Below, in pieces: positions 35,644 to 44,179 of a DNA stretch of 64,000 bases. A model generated the notes under the pieces. The model was not told the DNA's origin. It ran no database searches and was given only the letters and a program-made list of their open reading frames with translations. The first letter of the stretch is position 1; each line of letters begins with the position of its first letter. This DNA comes from Sphingomonas sp. RIT328 (GTDB taxonomy: Bacteria > Pseudomonadota > Alphaproteobacteria > Sphingomonadales > Sphingomonadaceae): assembly GCF_000632225.1 (NCBI RefSeq), contig NZ_JFYV01000054.1, forward strand, positions 1 to 64,000, in the 5' to 3' direction. The position numbers and the translations under genes were made by a program.

Positions 35644-36363
35644 TCAACTCGCCGTATATAGGTCGCAGAAATACTGCGTCGCCGCCGGGCTCGGATTGTA
35701 GATCTGGCTAAAGTCGCGGCGGTCGCGCACCACATAGGATGCGGTGTAGCGGATTCGCGTGGCCGAGGCGCCGCCCGGCACCCAATAGGTGCTGAACACC
35801 GGCTTATAATCGTAGCTCACCTCGATATACATCACGCCCGATCCGACCGGCGCGCTGACCCGCGTCGCGGCGGTGTCGCCCATGCCGTTCGGCATCGCGA
35901 CGCCGGCGCTGGAGGGGGAGGTGCCGACGCCGTCGCCGCGATCCATCGTCCCGTTGCTGCGGTCGTAGTTCGAATCATAGCCGGTGCCGCTGCGCATGCC
36001 GAGGCAGCGCTGCCAGTGGAGATATTGCGAGCCCGCCGTCTGCTGTTCGAGGCTCGATATCGTGATCCGCCCGCGATTGGTCAGATCGAGCGCCGCGCCC
36101 TGCAACCGCGCCGAGGTCAGTACGTCGGCGATATCCGCCTCGCGCAACTGGGTGATGTTCGAAGCGCCGAGCAGCCCGACCCGCGACGCGGTATCGGCGA
36201 GGTTGAGCGCGACCTGGCTGACGCGCAGATGCGTGATCGCCAGCCACGCCATCTCCGTCCCCCACGCGCCGACGCCGAGCACCAGCGGCATGGTCAGCGC
36301 GAACTCGATCAGCGCGACGCCGCGGGTCGCGCGGAGCAGGTGCCGCATTCGCCGGCGCGTCAC
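35644..36363 (-). CDS. TadE/TadG-family pseudopilin-like protein
   Basis: 239 aa. The N-terminal motif RGVALIEFALTMPLVLG is the TadE prepilin-like segment (Glu at +5 of the cleavage region, then a membrane helix). The rest is a periplasmic beta domain with DTASRVGLLG, GVMYIEVSYDYKPVFS and a C-terminal disulfide candidate. I took the GTG at 36363, whose GTGA overlaps the upstream stop; ATG at 36348 is possible. Tad minor pilins prime or tip Flp pili. It is last of three coupled genes. The Tad motor and secretin genes are not in the window. Confidence 0.82.
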   Translation of the reverse strand: MTRRRMRHLLRATRGVALIEFALTMPLVLGVGAWGTEMAWLAITHLRVSQVALNLADTASRVGLLGASNITQLREADIADVLTSARLQGAALDLTNRGRITISSLEQQTAGSQYLHWQRCLGMRSGTGYDSNYDRSNGTMDRGDGVGTSPSSAGVAMPNGMGDTAATRVSAPVGSGVMYIEVSYDYKPVFSTYWVPGGASATRIRYTASYVVRDRRDFSQIYNPSPAATQYFCDLYTAS

Positions 36364-36956
36364 GGGCACACCTGCTGCACGGTGGTGCCGGCCTGCGAGG
36401 CATAAGGCTGGTTCTTGAGGATCGTCGACGCGCTGATCGTCGCGCGCTTCGGCCAGCCGATCAGGCTGGCGATCGGGAAGATGCGGTTGAACTGGACCGT
36501 CATCGTATAGACGACGGCGTCATTCGCACCACCCTGGCCGGTGATACCGGGATCGATGTCGCGGAAGCCGTTACCATTGACGTCGGTGAAACATTCGGTC
36601 GCGGCATCGTAGACGCCGTTCTGATTGTCGTCGGAGAAGGGCTCGGGCGCGATATAGCCGAACTGGCTGAAGCTCTTGCGCGACGAGGTCCCGGTCGCGT
36701 TCTTGGCGATGCGGTTGACCTGGCTCATTACCCGCTGGTCGAGCGTCGTCCCCGCGTCGGTCGAGGCGTTGGTCTGGATCGTGCCGTCGCGTCCGGCCTT
36801 CTGCACCGCGCCGGTCAGCGTCGCCTGCATATAGGCGAAATAGGCGAGGTCACCAAGTCCCATGATGAGCAGCAGCATGACCGGGACGACGAAGGCGAAT
36901 TCGACCAAAGTCGCGCCGCGCCGATCCGCGGCGAGGGGGGGGCGGGGCGACTTCAC
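36360..36956 (-). CDS. TadE family minor pilin
   Basis: 198 aa. GTG start at 36956 overlapping the tadG stop (GTGA at 36953-36956). The N-terminus RRGATLVEFAFVVPVMLLL is a clear TadE prepilin motif, with VEF carrying the Glu. Then comes a single helix and a periplasmic domain with DDNQNGVYDAATECF and DVNGNGFRDIDPG, two Asp/Asn-rich loops that look like calcium-binding sites. It is translationally coupled to both neighbours. Confidence 0.87.
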   Translation of the reverse strand: MKSPRPPLAADRRGATLVEFAFVVPVMLLLIMGLGDLAYFAYMQATLTGAVQKAGRDGTIQTNASTDAGTTLDQRVMSQVNRIAKNATGTSSRKSFSQFGYIAPEPFSDDNQNGVYDAATECFTDVNGNGFRDIDPGITGQGGANDAVVYTMTVQFNRIFPIASLIGWPKRATISASTILKNQPYASQAGTTVQQVCP

Positions 36957-38851
36957 TGGCTGATCCGCAGCATCGCCAGCCGCTGGGCGATCGTCTGGAA
37001 CGCGCTCTTCAGCGCATCGGTGCTGCTCGCCTGGAACGCCTGTCCCGGTGACGCGCAATACGTCAGGTCGCTGGTGATCGACGTGCCGAGCGCGACGACG
37101 AAGATGCTGATCCCGCGCTTCTTCGCCGCATCGCACTCGATGCGGAAACGTGCGGTGTGTGTCGCATAATCGCGCGAGTCGTTGCTCGCCGAGCCGGTCC
37201 GGTTGTCCATGTCCTCGACACCATATTGGCCGTAGATCTGGCCATTCGGCGACATCGTCCCGTCGGTCATGAAGACGATGTTGCGCGACGGCGCCGGCCG
37301 CCCGGGCCACGCCGCGGTATCCGCCGCAAAGACGCCCTTCGGCGCGAGCAGCCGCACGCCCCAGATCATGCCGGTGTCGTGGTAGGTGCCGCCGAACGCC
37401 TTGAAGCTGCTGTCGTAGACGTAATCGTTGACCTGCTGCGCCGTCATCACCGCCAGACGCTGCGCCTTCGGCACGCAGGCGGCATAAGCGTTGTTGGCGA
37501 GCGTGGTCCCGGCGCGGTAATTGAGGTTGTTTTCGTTGATGTTCTCGTCGGCGACGTCGACGTAGGTCCGGTTCGCCCCGCGCCACCATTCGACGTCCGG
37601 CCACATCGGCCGCCACTTGTTGGTCGACAGGCTGGGAATGCTGTCCGGGTTGAGGTCGTCGGGGAGATTGTTGACGTCGAAGCTGCTCGCGGTCGAGGTG
37701 TTGAGTTCCTCGATACACCCCGACCAGGCGCTGGTCGACCCGTCGAACCGGGTCGGATCGGCGACGGTGCCGCCGGTGAGCGTCGTCAGATAGGAGGAGA
37801 CGTCCCATTGCACCGGCTCGAACCGCCAATAGGGGCGCAAGGGTTGTTCGCGACCCGAGCAGGTTCCGCCGGAGGAGGAGGACCAGCTCGTGTTGTAATA
37901 TTTCATCGCCTGCGGATAGCTGGTGCTCCAGTCCGGACCGGTCTTGCTGAAGCCGCTGCTTGGATAACGTTGATCGACGCACATCGCCTTCGGCACGCCA
38001 GTCAGCGAGACCGCTTTCGTATCGCCGGACGCATAGTCGCCGGCCAGCACCCCGCCGGTACCGGTGAGCGGCGACAGATGCCGGCTCTGATAGGTCCAGC
38101 TGCCCTGCATATATTGCGACGGGATCAGCCGGCCGACGTTGACCGACGACGCGTAAGGTACGAACCCGTAGCGGATATGCGTCGAGGGATCGGCGCTCGT
38201 CCGCATCGTCTTGTCGAACAGCAGCACCGACTGGCGCAGCGATTCGATCTTCGAATAGGTCGTCGTGCCATTAGAGGTGGTGGCGGGCTTTTCCGTGCCG
38301 TTGTTGCAGGTCGTCGAATCGTAGGGATAGCAGGTCATCGACCCGGTCACGTCGAGCACGAACATCACGTCGGCATCGCCGACGTCGAAGATCGCCTGGC
38401 AATTGACCGTCAGCGTCTGCGCGCCGATGCCGAAGAATCCCATCAGCGCCATCGGCACCGTCGTCTGCGCGACGCCGCCCATCGCATTGGCGACGCCGGG
38501 GGTGGTGTTGACTGATGCCTTGCTGGTGGTGAAGCTGATGTTGCGGTTCTGGTACCAGCCGGGGCGGAAATTGTTGTAGAAGAAGGCGGAGGCCTGTTTG
38601 CTCGCGGCGTCATCGACCGGCGTCGACATCTGCGTGTCGGTCATCGCCTTGCGCCCGGCGAGCACGCCGGCGTCGCACGCCTGTTGCAGCCGCACCTTGA
38701 CGACGTACAGCCGTGCCATATCGACCGCCGAGCCGGCGAAACCGATCAGCGGAATCATCGCCGCCGCCATGATCGCCAGCGTATTGCCGGCCCGGTCGCG
38801 CCGCAGCCGGGACAGAAATCCTGATCGAGACCGATTGCGAAAGATGCGCAT
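36953..38851 (-). CDS. TadG-like protein with von Willebrand A domain
   Basis: 632 aa. The N-terminal Flp-type segment RAGNTLAIMAAAMIPLIGFA (one membrane helix) leads to a large extracytoplasmic vWA domain with the metal-ion-dependent adhesion motif DVTGSMT (D-x-T-x-S form) near residue 170. Later blocks are RNIVFMTDGTMSPNGQ and KKRGISIFVVALGT. Several cysteines suggest disulfides. TadG proteins are surface or periplasmic parts of Flp/Tad adhesion systems. The ATG at 38851 is preferred to a TTG six bases upstream, but the ribosome site is weak. It is first in the three-gene operon. Confidence 0.88.
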   Translation of the reverse strand: MRIFRNRSRSGFLSRLRRDRAGNTLAIMAAAMIPLIGFAGSAVDMARLYVVKVRLQQACDAGVLAGRKAMTDTQMSTPVDDAASKQASAFFYNNFRPGWYQNRNISFTTSKASVNTTPGVANAMGGVAQTTVPMALMGFFGIGAQTLTVNCQAIFDVGDADVMFVLDVTGSMTCYPYDSTTCNNGTEKPATTSNGTTTYSKIESLRQSVLLFDKTMRTSADPSTHIRYGFVPYASSVNVGRLIPSQYMQGSWTYQSRHLSPLTGTGGVLAGDYASGDTKAVSLTGVPKAMCVDQRYPSSGFSKTGPDWSTSYPQAMKYYNTSWSSSSGGTCSGREQPLRPYWRFEPVQWDVSSYLTTLTGGTVADPTRFDGSTSAWSGCIEELNTSTASSFDVNNLPDDLNPDSIPSLSTNKWRPMWPDVEWWRGANRTYVDVADENINENNLNYRAGTTLANNAYAACVPKAQRLAVMTAQQVNDYVYDSSFKAFGGTYHDTGMIWGVRLLAPKGVFAADTAAWPGRPAPSRNIVFMTDGTMSPNGQIYGQYGVEDMDNRTGSASNDSRDYATHTARFRIECDAAKKRGISIFVVALGTSITSDLTYCASPGQAFQASSTDALKSAFQTIAQRLAMLRISQ

Positions 38852-38926
38852 CGCCAAACACGGCTCACGTTTGTTTACTGGGATAGTCCCGGTTAACCCC
38901 CTGGTATGAAATCACTCTCAAACGGC

Positions 38927-39577
38927 ATGGTTAACGAATCCGATCCGGATGGAACCGCATTGGCGCTGCTCGCCGTGTCGAGGGCGATGCGGCCGGCGAT
39001 GGCCGCGCTGTTCGCGCTCGACGCGCGGCTCGCCGATATCGTCCGCACCACGCGGGAGCCGCTGGTCGGGCAGATGCGGCTGACCTGGTGGCACGACGCG
39101 CTGCCCCGGCTCGACGATGCGCCCGCACCCGCCGAACCGCTGCTCCGCGAGCTGCAACGGCTGTTGCTGCCCCAGGGCGTATCCGGCGCCCTGCTGGCGA
39201 CGATGATCGACGGCTGGGAGGCGCTGATCGTCGCCGACCCGATCGATGCCGCGGCGCTCGACACGCATGCGCGGGCGCGGGGGGAGGGGCTCTTCGCCGC
39301 CGCGGGCAGGCTGCTCGGCGGCGACTCGCCGCTGCTCACGCCGGCGGGGCGGGGGTGGGCGCTGGCCGATCTCGCGGCGCATCTGTCCGACCGCGACAGC
39401 GCGACGCGGGCGGCAGACTCGGCTGGCGAAGCACTTGCCGATGCGTTCTCAGGCACTTGGCCAAGAACGTTGCGTCCGGTCGGTCTATCGGCCCTAATTG
39501 CCAAGCTCGATCGCTCCGATCTTGCGCCTATCGTCAAAGCATTGAAGGTCGGGGCTTTTCGGATGACTGGCCGGTGA
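38927..39577 (+). CDS. Squalene/phytoene synthase-like protein without the Asp-rich motifs (NDUFAF6-like)
   Basis: 216 aa from the ATG at 38927 (an ATG at 38906 is in frame). LIGQMRLTWWHDAL-like sequence (LVGQMRLTWWHDALPRL) is the hallmark of the trans-isoprenyl synthase, head-to-head fold. The two aspartate-rich substrate motifs of true squalene/phytoene synthases are missing: the MIDGWEALIVADP region has no DxxxD, and the second is absent. The mitochondrial complex I assembly factor NDUFAF6 has the same state. A catalytic role in carotenoid synthesis is therefore unlikely. It is divergent from the tad operon. Confidence 0.75.
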   Translation: MVNESDPDGTALALLAVSRAMRPAMAALFALDARLADIVRTTREPLVGQMRLTWWHDALPRLDDAPAPAEPLLRELQRLLLPQGVSGALLATMIDGWEALIVADPIDAAALDTHARARGEGLFAAAGRLLGGDSPLLTPAGRGWALADLAAHLSDRDSATRAADSAGEALADAFSGTWPRTLRPVGLSALIAKLDRSDLAPIVKALKVGAFRMTGR

Positions 39578-39633
39578 AGACTTGATCGTCGCCCCGCCGC
39601 TGCTAGGCTCCCCTATCGCAGGAGGGCTCGACG

Positions 39634-40095
39634 ATGTGGCGATATCTGGCGGCGGGTGTGGCAGTTCTGGCAGCGGCGGGGGGGGGGGCGGTGCTGCTCC
39701 CCCGCCATTCGCCGGCGGCGGCTCTGCCCGCGGCCCCGACGGCGCAGGCGAGCGAGGCGCCGGCCCCGGCGGCTGAGCCGGACGTTCCCGCCGCGGCCGA
39801 GGCGACGCGCGAACAGCGTCGCTTCGCGCGTTACGACAAGGACGAGAATGGCGCGATCAGCCGCGAGGAATATCTCGCCAACCGGCGCAAGAGCTTCGCC
39901 AAGCTCGACAGCAATGGCGACGGCCGGCTCGACTTCGACGAATATGCCGCCCGCGCCGCCGCCAAATTCGTCGCCGCTGATCGCGACAAATCGGGGGCGA
40001 TGGACGCCGCCGAATTCGCCGCCACCGCGGTCAAGCGCAAGCCGGGTCGGGCGAAATGTCCGCCGACTGCGGCGCCGTCGGGTGATGAGAGCTGA
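39634..40095 (+). CDS. EF-hand calcium-binding protein, membrane-anchored or secreted
   Basis: 153 aa, ATG at 39634 after AGGAGG. The N-terminus [21 protein letters not shown] is a signal or single membrane anchor (shown 2-21 in part). An Ala/Pro linker follows, then three EF-hand loops: [12 protein letters not shown] (68-79), [12 protein letters not shown] (92-103) and [12 protein letters not shown] (116-127), each with Asp/Asn at positions 1, 3 and 5 and Glu at 12. It should bind calcium in the periplasm. The gene includes an 11-G run (39678-39688) in the anchor region. Its last 65 bp overlap the 3' end of trmFO on the other strand. Confidence 0.85.
   Translation: MWRYLAAGVAVLAAAGGGAVLLPRHSPAAALPAAPTAQASEAPAPAAEPDVPAAAEATREQRRFARYDKDENGAISREEYLANRRKSFAKLDSNGDGRLDFDEYAARAAAKFVAADRDKSGAMDAAEFAATAVKRKPGRAKCPPTAAPSGDES
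39678..39688 (+). repeat. Homopolymeric G11 tract inside the EF-hand coding region
   Basis: Eleven consecutive G residues spanning codons 15-19. Loss or gain of one G would shift the frame before the EF-hand domain, so it is a candidate contingency locus. Confidence 0.9.
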
Positions 40096-41395
40096 GCCAG
40101 CCGGCAAAGGCGGCACGACCGCGGTCGGTGTACATCTTCTTGCGGTCGGCCTTCTTGGTGCGACCGGGAATCGGCGGCATCAGCCCGAAGTTGACGTTCA
40201 TCGGCTGATAGGTCTCCGCCTCTGCGCCGCCGGTGATATGGCCGAGCAGGGCGCCGAGCGCGGTCTCGACCGGCGGCGGCGCTAGCGTCGGGCCGGCGAG
40301 CTCCGCCGCGGCGAAGCGTCCGGCGAGCAGGCCGATCGCCGCGCTCTCGATATAGCCCTCACAGCCGGTGATCTGTCCGGCGAAGCGCAGATGCGGCCGG
40401 CTCTTCAATCGCAACGTCGGATCGAGCAATTGCGGCGAGCGGATGAACGTATTGCGATGCAGCCCGCCGAGCCGCGCGAATTCCGCATTCTGCAGGCCGG
40501 GGATGGTGCGGAACAGCCGGACCTGTTCGGCATGTTTGAGCTTGGTCTGAAAGCCGACGATATTCCACAAGGTGCCCTGCGCATTGTCCTGCCGCAGCTG
40601 CACCACCGCATAGGGCCAGCGCCCGGTGCGCGGGTCGTCGAGCCCGACCGGCTTCATCGGCCCGTAGCGCAACGTGTCGAGGCCGCGCTCCGCCATCACC
40701 TCGATCGGCATGCAGCCCTCGAAATAGGGCGTGTCCTTTTCCCACTCCTTGAATTCGCTCTTCTCCCCGGCAAGCAGCGCGGCGTGGAAGGCGAGATAGG
40801 TTTCCTTGTCCATCGGGCAGTTGATGTAATCCGCCTCGCCCTTGTCCCAGCGCGACGCCTTCCACGCGACGTCCATGTCGATCGTGTCGGCGTGGACGAT
40901 CGGCGCCAGCGCGTCGAAGAAGGCGAGCGCCTCCGCCCCCGTCGCGCCGCCGATCGCCTCGGCGAGATGCGCCGCGGTGAGCGGCCCGGTGGCGAGGATC
41001 GCCGGCCCCTCCGGCAGCGTGTCGATCCGCTCGCGCACCAGCGTGACATTGGGATGATCGGCGAGCGCGGCGGTGACGCCCGCGGCATAGCCGTCGCGAT
41101 CGACGGCGAGCGCCGAGCCGGCGGGGACGCGATGCCGGTCCGCCTGCGCCATGATCAGCGATCCGAGCGCGCGCATCTCCTGATGCAGCAACCCGACCGC
41201 ATTCGCCTCGGCATCGTCCGAGCGGAAGCTGTTCGAGCAGACGAGTTCGGCGAGCTGGTCGGTCTGATGCGCCGGCGTGCGCTCACCCGATCCGCGCATC
41301 TCCGACAGGCGGACACGATAGCCCGCCTCGGCGAGCTGCCATGCCGCTTCCGATCCGGCGAGGCCGCCGCCGACGATATGGATGTCATAAGTCAT
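40031..41395 (-). CDS. trmFO: Folate-dependent tRNA (uracil-54-C5)-methyltransferase
   Basis: 454 aa FAD enzyme that makes ribothymidine-54 in tRNA using methylene-tetrahydrofolate as carbon donor; most Gram-positive and many alphaproteobacteria use it in place of TrmA. The N-terminal FAD motif is [19 protein letters not shown]. Other conserved parts are [56 protein letters not shown] and [20 protein letters not shown] (the last exactly 20 residues). The length is typical. Its stop codon lies inside the 3' end of the EF-hand gene on the opposite strand. Confidence 0.95.
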   Translation of the reverse strand: MTYDIHIVGGGLAGSEAAWQLAEAGYRVRLSEMRGSGERTPAHQTDQLAELVCSNSFRSDDAEANAVGLLHQEMRALGSLIMAQADRHRVPAGSALAVDRDGYAAGVTAALADHPNVTLVRERIDTLPEGPAILATGPLTAAHLAEAIGGATGAEALAFFDALAPIVHADTIDMDVAWKASRWDKGEADYINCPMDKETYLAFHAALLAGEKSEFKEWEKDTPYFEGCMPIEVMAERGLDTLRYGPMKPVGLDDPRTGRWPYAVVQLRQDNAQGTLWNIVGFQTKLKHAEQVRLFRTIPGLQNAEFARLGGLHRNTFIRSPQLLDPTLRLKSRPHLRFAGQITGCEGYIESAAIGLLAGRFAAAELAGPTLAPPPVETALGALLGHITGGAEAETYQPMNVNFGLMPPIPGRTKKADRKKMYTDRGRAAFAGWLSSHHPTAPQSADISPDPACA

Positions 41396-41460
41396 GTCAG
41401 GCCATTAGGCCGCGATGCCGGCGCGGGCAACGCGCCGCCCCGCCGATGCGTTGGGGCGGC

Positions 41461-41895
41461 ATGACGACGATCTACACTATCGGGTACGAGGCCACGACGA
41501 TGGCCGACTTCCTCGCCGCGCTGCATCGCGCCGGCGTGACGCAGGTGGTCGACGTGCGCGCATTGCCGCTGTCGCGCCGCCCCGGCTTCTCTAAGTCGTC
41601 GCTTGCCGCCAGTCTCGCCGAGGCGGGCATCGCCTATGTCCACCTCAAGGCGCTGGGCACGCCGAAGCGCGGCCGCGACGCCGCCAAGAAGGGCGACGTC
41701 GCGACGCTGACCGAGGTCTACGACGCGCAGCTCGACCTGCCCGAAGCGCAGGCCGCCGCCGCGCAGATGCTCGACCTCGCCGCGACGCAGCCGAGCGCCT
41801 TGCTCTGCTACGAACGGGACCCGACCCATTGCCACCGCACGCTGCTGCTCGACGCGGTGGCGGAGGGCGCGGAGGTGGTCGATCTTTATACTTGA
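41461..41895 (+). CDS. DUF488 domain protein
   Basis: 144 aa. The start ATG at 41461 begins MTTIYTIGYEATTMADFL, the canonical DUF488 opening (TIGYE or TIGHS). The middle VDVRALPLSRRPGFSK and the C-terminal LLCYERDPTHCHR, with Cys and the CHR motif, are conserved and suggest a nucleotide- or nucleic-acid-linked enzyme. No activity has been firmly assigned. It is a single gene, divergent from trmFO with about 65 bp between them, and convergent on the CPA2 antiporter. Confidence 0.88.
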   Translation: MTTIYTIGYEATTMADFLAALHRAGVTQVVDVRALPLSRRPGFSKSSLAASLAEAGIAYVHLKALGTPKRGRDAAKKGDVATLTEVYDAQLDLPEAQAAAAQMLDLAATQPSALLCYERDPTHCHRTLLLDAVAEGAEVVDLYT

Positions 41896-42206
41896 GGCCG
41901 AGCGCGATGGACTGGTCTTCGTGCGCCATCGGTCTCTTATGGTAGGACTCAGCCTAGTCGCGCGGACGAGCCGGAAAATTAGGTTCACGCGGAGGCGCGG
42001 AGAAGGAGTTTGCGCGCAGAGGCGCAGAGGGCGCGGAGGTATTGCGCCGCGGCGCGCAGCGCCTCCTCTATTCTCATTGGAGATAGCAAGCAGCTTCGCT
42101 GAGTCGCCTGTCGTCGGCTTTTTGACGTGGAACCCTCTTCTTCTCCGCGCCTCCGCGCCTCCGCGCCTCCGCGTGAACCCTCTTCCTGCGTTCCTTGCGC
42201 CCGCAC
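41896..42206. other. Non-coding gap between convergent DUF488 and antiporter genes
   Basis: 311 bp with no supportable gene. About two thirds is the inverted-repeat element at 41984-42177. The flanks show nothing recognisable. Confidence 0.7.
41984..42177. repeat. GGAGGCGC-type inverted-repeat element, copy 2 (longest)
   Basis: The left arm begins TTCACGCGGAGGCGCGGAGA (41984-42003) and continues with degenerate units GCAGAGGCGCAGAGG. The right arm is four CTCCGCGC-type units ending CTCCGCGTGAA at 42177. The outer 20 bp are an exact inverted pair. The internal part differs from copies 1 and 3. Confidence 0.8.
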
Positions 42207-43994
42207 TCAGGCCGACCGCACATCCTCGCTCATCCGCCGCACCCGCCGGATGCGCGGTTCGCGGTCGAGTTCCGCCGCCGCGCGGATCGTCTGGCGCAGC
42301 TCGTCGCGCTTTGCATGGATCGAGGCGATCACCGGCCCCATCGCGACGCCGAGATCGACCAGCACCGCCTCCGACAATTGCAGCGAGCTTTCGAGCGTTT
42401 CCGGCACCGCGTCGGTCACCCCGGCACGATAGAGTTCGGCGGCGTGGTGCGGATCGCGGGCGCGGGCGATGATCGGCAGGTCGGGGGCCAGCGCGCGCAT
42501 CCGCCGCGTCAGCTGCACGGTCAGCACCGGATCGTCCATCGTCAGGATCAGCGCGCGCGCGCGGGCGAGGTCGAGCCGCTCCACCCAGTCACCGCGGGCG
42601 ATATCGCCGAACATCACCGGGTGGCCGCTGCGCCGCGCCTCGGCGACCGCATCGATATCCGCCTCGACCGCGAGATAGCGCTGGCCGTGCACCGCAAGCA
42701 GGTCGGCGACCATCCGGCCGACGCGGCCGAAGCCGATCACCACCGCGCCCGGCCCGTCGCCGCCGTCGTCGGCGGGCAGCGGGTCGTTGGGCGCGAACCG
42801 GTCGATGCCGCGCGACAGCCTCTTGCCCGCCTGCGCGAGCAGCGGCGTCAGCGTCAGCCCGATCGCGGTCACCGTCTGCCAGAAGGCGGCGGTCGACGGC
42901 AGGATCAGCTGCGCCTGCGCCGCGGTGGCGAGGACGATCAGCGTCGTTTCCGACGGGCTGCCCATCAGCAGCCCGGTCTCCGCGGCGACGCCGCGCCCGG
43001 TCTGCGCGACGCGGAGCAGCAGGAAGGTGACGATCGCCTTGATCCCGACAACCGCGGTCACGCCGCCGAGCAGCGACGGCCAATTGGCGAGCACCTCGCC
43101 AAGATTGACGCTCATCCCGACGGTGATCAGGAACACGCCGAGCGCCAGGCCTTTGAACGGCGCGGTGATGACCTCGACCTCGTTATGATATTCGGTCTCG
43201 GCGATCAGCAGCCCGGCGAGCAGTGCGCCGACGATCGGCGACAGCCCCGCCGCGGTGGTCGCGACGCTCGCGGTGATGACGACGAGCAGCGAGGCGGCGA
43301 GGAACAGCTCCGGGCTTTTGGTCCGCGCCGCCTGCGCGAACAGCCGCGGCAGCACCAGCCGTCCGCCCAGATACATCACCACCACCGTCGCCAGGCCGCG
43401 CAGCGCCACTCCGGCGATGCCGACCCAGCCGTCCGGGCTCGCGGTCGGCGCCATCGCGCCCAGCGCGAAGATGATCGGCACCAGCGCGAGATCCTCGAAC
43501 AGCAGCATCGCGAAGGCGGCGCGGCCGACCGGGCTCGTGGTGCCGACCAGCGGCAGCACCAGCGCGGTCGACGACAGCGCGAGCGCAAGCCCGAGCCCCG
43601 CCGAACCGCCCCAATCCTGGCCGAGCAGATGCACCGCCACCGCGATCAGCACCGCCGATCCGATCAGTTCGGCGGGACCGATGCCGAACACCTGCGCCCG
43701 CATCGCCCACAGGCGCTTGAAGGACAGCTCGAGCCCGATCGAGAACAGCAGCAGCACGATGCCGAATTCGGCGAAGGGCTCGATCGAATGCGGGTTGGAG
43801 ATGGTCAGGTAATAGAGCCATGGCGCGCGATCGGTCAGCGCGCCGAGCCCCGCCGGCCCGACCAGCACGCCGACGAGGATGAAGCCGATGATCGGGCTGA
43901 CGCGAAACCGCGCAAAGGCGGGGATCACCAGCCCCGCCGCCCCCAGGATCACCAGCGCATCGCTGAACCCCGTATTATCCAGTCCGATTGCCAT
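42207..43994 (-). CDS. CPA2-type cation:proton antiporter with TrkA-N/RCK domain (Kef-like)
   Basis: 595 aa. About 12 membrane segments (residues 10-400) with the antiporter core ELSFKRLWAMRAQVFG, SSTALVLPLVG and AGLLIAETEY. Then a cytoplasmic Rossmann TrkA-N domain starts GAVVIGFGRVGRMVADLL (about 430) and includes DIARGDWVERLDL and ARARDPHHAAELYRAGV. KefB/KefC and YbaL of E. coli share this build and move K+ out under electrophile or pH stress. No KefF/KefG partner gene is adjacent. ATG at 43994; a GTG six bases upstream is also open. Confidence 0.93.
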   Translation of the reverse strand: MAIGLDNTGFSDALVILGAAGLVIPAFARFRVSPIIGFILVGVLVGPAGLGALTDRAPWLYYLTISNPHSIEPFAEFGIVLLLFSIGLELSFKRLWAMRAQVFGIGPAELIGSAVLIAVAVHLLGQDWGGSAGLGLALALSSTALVLPLVGTTSPVGRAAFAMLLFEDLALVPIIFALGAMAPTASPDGWVGIAGVALRGLATVVVMYLGGRLVLPRLFAQAARTKSPELFLAASLLVVITASVATTAAGLSPIVGALLAGLLIAETEYHNEVEVITAPFKGLALGVFLITVGMSVNLGEVLANWPSLLGGVTAVVGIKAIVTFLLLRVAQTGRGVAAETGLLMGSPSETTLIVLATAAQAQLILPSTAAFWQTVTAIGLTLTPLLAQAGKRLSRGIDRFAPNDPLPADDGGDGPGAVVIGFGRVGRMVADLLAVHGQRYLAVEADIDAVAEARRSGHPVMFGDIARGDWVERLDLARARALILTMDDPVLTVQLTRRMRALAPDLPIIARARDPHHAAELYRAGVTDAVPETLESSLQLSEAVLVDLGVAMGPVIASIHAKRDELRQTIRAAAELDREPRIRRVRRMSEDVRSA

Positions 43995-44179
43995 AGCCAC
44001 TTTGTAGAGGGGGTTCGGCGAAAGTCAGCCCATCATTGGTCGGGGAGGTCAGTCCTCCGGTTCGACGCGGGCCCGAGACCGAGCCATGAGCAAATCTCCG
44101 GACAGACGGGATCAAAGGTTCTTTGTCGCCGGCGCAGCCACGCCATAGACCCGGTGCGTCAGAGACCAGGGAATTTCGC

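Noticed and set aside
41984-42177. A CRISPR array, suggested by regular CTCCGCGC units.
   Set aside because: Units are 8 bp and contiguous with no spacers, and no cas genes are present.
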